The translations under genes and the position numbers were made by a program. DNA of 21,418 nucleotides from Pleurocapsa sp. MO_226.B13 (GTDB lineage: Bacteria; Cyanobacteriota; Cyanobacteriia; Cyanobacteriales; Xenococcaceae): contig JASJEI010000215.1 of the NCBI GenBank assembly GCA_030064795.1, positions 1 through 21,418 on the forward strand. The letters are read 5' to 3'. Below the pieces are notes generated by a model that was not told the origin of the DNA, searched no databases, and worked only from the letters and a program-made list of their open reading frames with translations. Positions within the stretch are counted from its first letter, which is position 1; every line of letters begins with the position of its first letter. Positions 16,008 to 21,418 of the stretch are shown piece by piece.

Positions 16008-19000
16008 ATGTTGGACAAAGATTTTAATTGGCTAGAAGATGCAGATAGCTATCATGGAGTTAAGCTTCAGGAAAATGATAGTTATAAAAAAATACCTGAT
16101 TATTTTCTACAGCAGCCTTCAGAAACTACAATAGAGGCTGGTAATCGAGAAAAGCTAGTCTCTTTAGCTGAGGTAGAATCTCAAGTTTGGCAGGGAATTA
16201 AATTAGAGCAAGCTAATAAATTAAAAGAGGCAATAGAGCATTATCGTCAAGCAGTAAAGTTAAATTCGCAATCAGCTGTCGCCCATCATATTTTAGCGAT
16301 CGCTCTAAAAAAACAAGGTAATTTAACTGAAGCCGATTATTATCATCGTCTGGCACTATCTTTGGGCAACAATAGTAACGCAGAGTCACAAAATAGTTCG
16401 GCTACCTCGTCTCAATCTAGCTCGGCAATTGTACTACCTAAGTTAACAGCAATTGCTCCTGGAACTTATGTCGAAAATAATCAATTAGAAGTAGCTAAAA
16501 TTTATCTACAACAAGCTAAACTTTACTATACTCAGTCTCAATGGCAAAAGAGTATCGATGCCTGCGAGGAAGGATTAAAAATCTGTCCAGATCTCTCAGA
16601 AATTTATAAACTTTATGGTAATGCTTTACAGCAAATGGGTAAGATAGCCGAAGCAATCGGTTATTATGCTCGGGCATTAGCTAAAGATCCCAATATTGCG
16701 GGTGATGTCTATGCCAATATTGGTAGTCTTTATGCCAAGCAAAATAATTGGCAAGAGGCAATAGAATACTATCAAAAATCCTTAGCTAAAGAGCCAAAAG
16801 CAGCTAAAGTATGTCTGCATCTGGCTAGAGCTTGGGAAAAACTAGGAGAAGAAGAGCAGGCTTTAAATTGTCTGTTGCAGGCTTTAAATTTGCAGCCAGA
16901 AATCTTGACCGTCGGGCAACATTTACAGTTAGCAGATGATTTGTTAGCCGAAGGTAAAGTGAAGTCGGCAATTAGTTGTTATGAGTATGCCCTGGGAATC
17001 AAACCTGATTCCAAACAGATTTATCAAAAACTAATTAAAGCTTTAGAACGAGATGGTCAATGGGATAAAGTTAATAGTTACTATCATCAACTAGTCAAAC
17101 TCAAAGAAAATAATCGCCAAGGCGATCGCTCGTCGGCGAAAAAGTTCAGAATTCAAAATCTCCTTAACAGTAAACCTGGTAAATTCTTACCACCGAGCAA
17201 ACCAAGATTAAATCCAGCCTCTACAGCAGTTAAGCCTCAAAAACAAACAGGGTTAGATGGGACTGCGTTGCAATATATCGAGCAGCTAAAACAACAACCA
17301 AACTCGACTGAAATCAGAGTCAAACTAGGTAATCATTTTGCTCGTCAACAACAATGGCAACAGGCAATAGCCTATTACCAACAAGCAATTAAGCTTCAAC
17401 CAGATTTAGCGATCGCCTATCTCAAATTAGGTAAGATTTATGGCGTTTTGGGCAAAAAACTAGAGGGTGCGGGATTAATGCTCAAGGCATATAGTTTGCA
17501 GCCAGAAATTGTCCCTGCCGAACAGCACGATAAGCTCGGTGATTTTTGGGTTAAACAGCGTAAAATTAAATTGGCAATGGGTTGCTACCGTCGGGCAATC
17601 GAACTCAAACCAGATTTTCAAATAGCCTACAAAAAGTTACAAAATCTGATTAGACTAGAGAGGCAACAGCGATCGCTTAAGTCGATTGAGGGTGACAAAG
17701 GTGATTCTGGAGCGGGAAATCAAACTACTAAATCATTACCGAGTAAAAAGCCCGAACCCCAAACCCCACAGGCTCGACAATACCTGGAAATGGGGATAGT
17801 TGCAGCCCAAGAAAAAAACTGGCAGTTAGCCTCACAATACTATCGACAAGCCATTAGCCATAACCCGCACGACTGGGAAGCCTACTATCAACTAGGAGAA
17901 GTATTTCGAGAACAAAAACAATGGCAACAGGCAACCAAATGTTATCAACGTGGAATTGAAATCAATCCTCAAAGCCGTTCTTACTATAGTTTAGGTAAGG
18001 TGCAGATTCAATTAGAACAGTGGCAATCTGCCCTCCAATGTTACCAACAAGCAGCAGAACTAGAACCCAAGAACGCAGACATCCAGCACAATTTAGGCGA
18101 AGTTTTAACCCACGAACAGATGTGGGACGCTGCTAGGGCAGCTTACCAAAAAGCAGTTGCCCTTAACCCGAAAAATTCTTGGACGCATAACAATTTAGGT
18201 TACGCCCAATTACAATTGCAGCAATGGCAAGAAGCTGTCGATAGTTTCCAACGAGCGATCGAGCTTAAGTCAGATTTTGTTTGGTCGCATTACAATCTGG
18301 GGGAAGCTCTGACCAAATTAGAACGGTGGGATGAAGCTCTAGCAGCATATAAGTCAGCCCAGGCGATCGCTCCAGACTTACCTGAAGTCAAGACTAAGAT
18401 CGGTGCAGTTCTCCATCACCGCACCAAACATTCTCAACAGGAAGCACTCTCCTTTTGCAAAACCCAAATCCCTAGAGATCCAGACAACATCGAGCTATAT
18501 CATCAGGCAATTTCCCTAGATAAACAAGACCACGAACTATATCTGGGTTTGGCTAAGGCTCTAGTCAAACAGGGAAAAACCGAGGAAGCGATCGCCATTT
18601 ATCAACTGGGGTTAGAAATTCAGCCGAGAAACCTAGAGTTGAGCCAAGGACTCAACCAACTTCTTTCTGGTTCTAACTTGGCTGCAACTTCAATAGCCAA
18701 TCTTGAGACAGAAATTCTAGACTATTCCCTCAAGCTTCCCTGTCATCCATCTCCAGTTGTTTCGATTATTATTCCCGTCTACAACCAAATCAATTACACC
18801 TTTAACTGTCTGCGTTCCATTGCTAAGGTTATTGGCGAACTGGCGATCGAAGTTATCGTCGTTAATGATTGCTCTACAGACAACACCGTAGAAATTTTAG
18901 AACCAATTGAGGGGCTAAAACGGATTGATAACCCCGAAAATCTCGGCTTTCTCAAATCTTGCAATCAAGGACTTAAAGCAGCTAGGGGAGAGTATATCTA

Positions 19001-20684
19001 TTTTCTCAACAACGATACCGAATTGCGTCCTGGGGCGATCGAATCTCTCCTGTCCGTATGTCAACGGGATCTACAAGTAGGTGCAGTCGGCTCAAAACTA
19101 ATCTATCCCGATGGTAGCCTGCAAGAAGCAGGGGGGGTTATTTGGCAGGATGCTTCGGGTTGGAATTATGGCAGAAAAGATAATGCGATCGCTCCTGAGT
19201 ATAATTATCTCCGTCCTGTAGACTATTGTTCTGGGGCTAGTTTACTCGTCAGAAGAACCACATTAGCAGCCTTAAACGGATTTGATACCAATCTCGCGCC
19301 AGCCTATTACGAAGATACCGATCTTTGTTTTGCCATTCGGCACCATCTCGGACTCAAGGTAATCTATCAACCCAAGTCGGAAGTAATTCATCATGAAGGG
19401 GTAAGCTGTGGCACAGATTTAACCACTGGAATTAAACGCTACCAATCAATCAACCTGGCTAAATTTAAGCAAAAATGGGCAAAAGAATTACAAGAGTATC
19501 CTCTGAATACGGGTAAGGAAGGAATAGCAGCAGCCAGCAGAAGACACTTGGGTAATAAAACCATTCTGGTAATCGATCTCTACGCTCCCTGTTATGACAA
19601 AGAATCTGGGGCGCGCCGAATTTGGGAGCTATTGCAGATCTTCAAACAGCTAAACTATCATGTCATCTTTGTTCCCGACAACGGCGCGAAAGAACAGCCC
19701 TACGTCGGAATGCTCCAAGATTTAGCGATCGAAGTAATTTATACTCAGGATGGCTACGGCATATCTATAGAACAACAGCTACAAACGTTATTACCGCTAG
19801 TCGATCTGGCTTGGGTATGTCGTCCGCAACTATACGAAAAATACGCCCCTTTAATTCGCCAACACCAACAAATTAAACTTATCTACGACACTGTGGATTT
19901 ACACTATCTCAGGCTGCAACGTGAGGGAGAATTTTCGGATAATACCATAGAAAGTATGCGCCAATGGGTCAGGATGCAGATGCGCGAACTGAAAGCTGCC
20001 CATGAAGCCGATCTAACCATTACTATTACTCCTGTCGAACAAGAAATATTACAGCAGCAACAGGTAGATAATTTAGCAGTTGTCCCCAATATTCATCGAG
20101 CTTATAGGGAAGTAACACCAGGTTTTCAACAAAGACAGGGACTACTATTTATTGGTAGCTACAATCATCCTCCCAATGTAGATGCGGTGCGTTGGCTAGT
20201 TAAAGAAATTATGCCTTTGGTGTGGCAAAAAATGCCAGAAATAACCGTAACTTTACTGGGTAATAATCCTGGAGAAGAGGTACTGGCTTTGAGGGGAGAT
20301 CCACGAATTTCCGTAACGGGATATGTCTCTGATGTGACTTCTTATTTTCTCAATCATCGAGTCTTTGTTGCACCTCTAAGATATGGTGCGGGGATGAAAG
20401 GTAAAGTCGGTCAGAGTTTAGAGTATGGTTTGCCTGTCATCTCCACTGCAATTGGCATTGAAGGGATGAATCTCGATCGCGAACAAAACGTCTTGGAAGC
20501 CAACCAAACTGGAGAATTTGCCGAGCAAATAATTAGGTTATACAACCACGAACAATTGTGGCAACAATTAGCCCTTGATAGCAGAAAAGCGATCGCCTCT
20601 TTTTCGCCAGATTTTATTCGACAAAAGTTAGGACAAATTTTTGAGAATTTACTCGGCGAATCAGGGAAAAAACGCAGTAATTAA
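16008..20684 (+). CDS. Giant TPR - GT2 - GT4 fusion glycosyltransferase
   Basis: A 1558-residue protein in three parts. Residues about 55-900 hold roughly 19 TPR units in blocks separated by Ser/Gln- or Lys/Pro-rich linkers (near 123-150, 365-410 and 545-590). Many units carry the QWQxAI.YYQ.AI.L.P pattern. Residues about 915-1160 are a GT-A family 2 transferase: [10 protein letters not shown] (from 918), [11 protein letters not shown] at 1001-1003 and EDTD at 1102-1105. Residues about 1180-1550 are a GT-B family 4 transferase with GSYNHPPN (1383-1390) and [12 protein letters not shown], then EYGLP from Glu1472. All catalytic motifs look intact. No signal peptide or membrane segment is seen, so it should be cytosolic, using nucleotide sugars. 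TPRs probably dock a protein acceptor or partner enzymes; the role could be surface polysaccharide, glycolipid or protein glycosylation. The ATG at 16008 follows an AGGT ribosome-binding-like sequence. Another TPR gene follows 65 bases later. Confidence 0.92.
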   Translation: MLDKDFNWLEDADSYHGVKLQENDSYKKIPDYFLQQPSETTIEAGNREKLVSLAEVESQVWQGIKLEQANKLKEAIEHYRQAVKLNSQSAVAHHILAIALKKQGNLTEADYYHRLALSLGNNSNAESQNSSATSSQSSSAIVLPKLTAIAPGTYVENNQLEVAKIYLQQAKLYYTQSQWQKSIDACEEGLKICPDLSEIYKLYGNALQQMGKIAEAIGYYARALAKDPNIAGDVYANIGSLYAKQNNWQEAIEYYQKSLAKEPKAAKVCLHLARAWEKLGEEEQALNCLLQALNLQPEILTVGQHLQLADDLLAEGKVKSAISCYEYALGIKPDSKQIYQKLIKALERDGQWDKVNSYYHQLVKLKENNRQGDRSSAKKFRIQNLLNSKPGKFLPPSKPRLNPASTAVKPQKQTGLDGTALQYIEQLKQQPNSTEIRVKLGNHFARQQQWQQAIAYYQQAIKLQPDLAIAYLKLGKIYGVLGKKLEGAGLMLKAYSLQPEIVPAEQHDKLGDFWVKQRKIKLAMGCYRRAIELKPDFQIAYKKLQNLIRLERQQRSLKSIEGDKGDSGAGNQTTKSLPSKKPEPQTPQARQYLEMGIVAAQEKNWQLASQYYRQAISHNPHDWEAYYQLGEVFREQKQWQQATKCYQRGIEINPQSRSYYSLGKVQIQLEQWQSALQCYQQAAELEPKNADIQHNLGEVLTHEQMWDAARAAYQKAVALNPKNSWTHNNLGYAQLQLQQWQEAVDSFQRAIELKSDFVWSHYNLGEALTKLERWDEALAAYKSAQAIAPDLPEVKTKIGAVLHHRTKHSQQEALSFCKTQIPRDPDNIELYHQAISLDKQDHELYLGLAKALVKQGKTEEAIAIYQLGLEIQPRNLELSQGLNQLLSGSNLAATSIANLETEILDYSLKLPCHPSPVVSIIIPVYNQINYTFNCLRSIAKVIGELAIEVIVVNDCSTDNTVEILEPIEGLKRIDNPENLGFLKSCNQGLKAARGEYIYFLNNDTELRPGAIESLLSVCQRDLQVGAVGSKLIYPDGSLQEAGGVIWQDASGWNYGRKDNAIAPEYNYLRPVDYCSGASLLVRRTTLAALNGFDTNLAPAYYEDTDLCFAIRHHLGLKVIYQPKSEVIHHEGVSCGTDLTTGIKRYQSINLAKFKQKWAKELQEYPLNTGKEGIAAASRRHLGNKTILVIDLYAPCYDKESGARRIWELLQIFKQLNYHVIFVPDNGAKEQPYVGMLQDLAIEVIYTQDGYGISIEQQLQTLLPLVDLAWVCRPQLYEKYAPLIRQHQQIKLIYDTVDLHYLRLQREGEFSDNTIESMRQWVRMQMRELKAAHEADLTITITPVEQEILQQQQVDNLAVVPNIHRAYREVTPGFQQRQGLLFIGSYNHPPNVDAVRWLVKEIMPLVWQKMPEITVTLLGNNPGEEVLALRGDPRISVTGYVSDVTSYFLNHRVFVAPLRYGAGMKGKVGQSLEYGLPVISTAIGIEGMNLDREQNVLEANQTGEFAEQIIRLYNHEQLWQQLALDSRKAIASFSPDFIRQKLGQIFENLLGESGKKRSN

Positions 20685-20749
20685 AACTATATTTTATTTT
20701 CTCAAACTAATTCAATTCTTTATTTCTAAATAATTAGATCTATCTCACC

Positions 20750-21418
20750 ATGAAAACCACTAAGTTATTAGATACACTTCCAGAATCAGCCAATTTTTCT
20801 TCGGTGGAGTGGTTGACCGAGCGAGCCGTAAAAAAACATAAAGAAGGTAAGGCAGAAGAAGCGATCGCTTTTTATCTAGAACTAATTGAATTAGACAGTC
20901 ATCAGCCAGCCTGGGTTTATGCCAATGTAATTACTTTATTTTCTCAAGCGCGACGTTTTGATGAAGCCTTGAAAATAGCTCAAGGAGCGTTAAATATTTA
21001 TAGCGATTCTGATGAGATTTATAGGGCTTTAGGTTTAGTCCACGAACAGCAAGAAAATGACTCTCAATGTATCGAAAACTATCAAAAAGCGATCGAACTC
21101 AAGCCAGAGCAACCTGATTGGTTGTATTGTAATTTAGCCAAAAAACTATTACAAACCGAGCAAAGCGAAGAGGCAATTAATATTAGCAAACGAGGTATTA
21201 TTTTCTATAATAACTTTCATTATTTATATTACATTTTAGGCAATGCACTCAGCAAACAAGAACAGTGGGACGAAGCGATCGCTGCTTATCGTCGCGTTCA
21301 AGAATTAAATCCAAATTGGTCGGAAATAGAAGAAAAACTCAATCTAGCTGTCTATAAAAAAAATCAAGCAGAAAGAGCTATCTATAATACTTATCACTTC
21401 CGAGAATCTAGTTTTGAA
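20750..21418 (+). CDS. TPR-repeat protein, C terminus outside the window (partial)
   Basis: An ATG at 20750 opens a frame of 223 codons that stays open to the window end. It encodes TPR units such as AVKKHKEGKAEEAIAFYLEL, ALGLVHEQQENDSQCIENYQ and LGNALSKQEQWDEAIAAYRR, about five units. They resemble the repeats of the preceding giant protein in their QEQW.EAI.AY pattern. The spacing of 65 bases without a terminator suggests the same transcription unit. The segment after the repeats (KNQAERAIYNTYHFRES) leaves the TPR pattern, so a C-terminal domain may follow. Cyanobacterial proteins of this kind often continue into a transferase domain (glycosyl-, sulfo- or methyltransferase), but none is visible here. 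Confidence 0.88.
   Translation, partial: MKTTKLLDTLPESANFSSVEWLTERAVKKHKEGKAEEAIAFYLELIELDSHQPAWVYANVITLFSQARRFDEALKIAQGALNIYSDSDEIYRALGLVHEQQENDSQCIENYQKAIELKPEQPDWLYCNLAKKLLQTEQSEEAINISKRGIIFYNNFHYLYYILGNALSKQEQWDEAIAAYRRVQELNPNWSEIEEKLNLAVYKKNQAERAIYNTYHFRESSFE

Noticed and set aside
17690..17720. In-frame invasion of a GACAAGG-type repeat into the TPR gene (GGTGACAAAGGTGA)
   Set aside because: Too short and too degenerate to separate from chance in a linker region.

Overview
The window looks like chromosomal DNA from a cyanobacterium. The octamer GCGATCGC (HIP1) occurs about 30 times by eye. There is a small CRR7-type protein (NDH-1/chlororespiration family), an Rcp1-type response regulator next to a phytochrome-type histidine kinase, and period-7/8/9 short tandem repeats of the kind seen in cyanobacterial spacers. 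The low G+C content, TPR proteins and abundant multidomain sensor kinases would suit a large-genome unicellular/baeocystous or colonial species, but the genus is inference only.

Layout. 1-69: tail of an unidentified gene. 133-9980: a signalling block with a CheB-CheR-PAS-PAS-kinase-receiver hybrid (+), a receiver-GGDEF diguanylate cyclase (-) whose stop codon interlocks with the hybrid's, then a same-strand set of REC-PAS-PAS-GAF histidine kinase, single-domain Rcp-like response regulator and REC-PAS histidine kinase. 10031-13234: a large SNF2-family ATPase/helicase (-). 13241-13676: a spacer packed with short tandem repeats, a long palindrome and a MITE-like inverted-repeat unit. 13677-15116: SelO/YdiU protein AMPylase (-), diverging from a CRR7-like gene (15200-15457) that ends in a clear intrinsic terminator. 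16008-20684: a 1558-residue protein with about 19 TPR units fused to a GT2 and then a GT4 glycosyltransferase, followed by a second TPR gene that runs off the window (20750 to end).

How it works together. The first 10 kb holds three histidine kinases and five receiver domains but no Hpt domain and no DNA-binding output. The visible outputs are c-di-GMP synthesis and possible methyl-group chemistry, so the block may be a local phospho-signalling hub. The kinase/Rcp/kinase trio is probably co-regulated, with short spacing only between the last two genes. The TPR-glycosyltransferase giant and its TPR neighbour look like part of a surface-glycan or protein-glycosylation locus extending to the right. 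I see no CRISPR array, tRNA, rRNA, transposase or prophage gene. The least ordinary items are the three-part TPR-GT2-GT4 fusion, the CheBR-kinase hybrid outside any chemotaxis operon, and the nested-repeat spacer at 13.3-13.65 kb.
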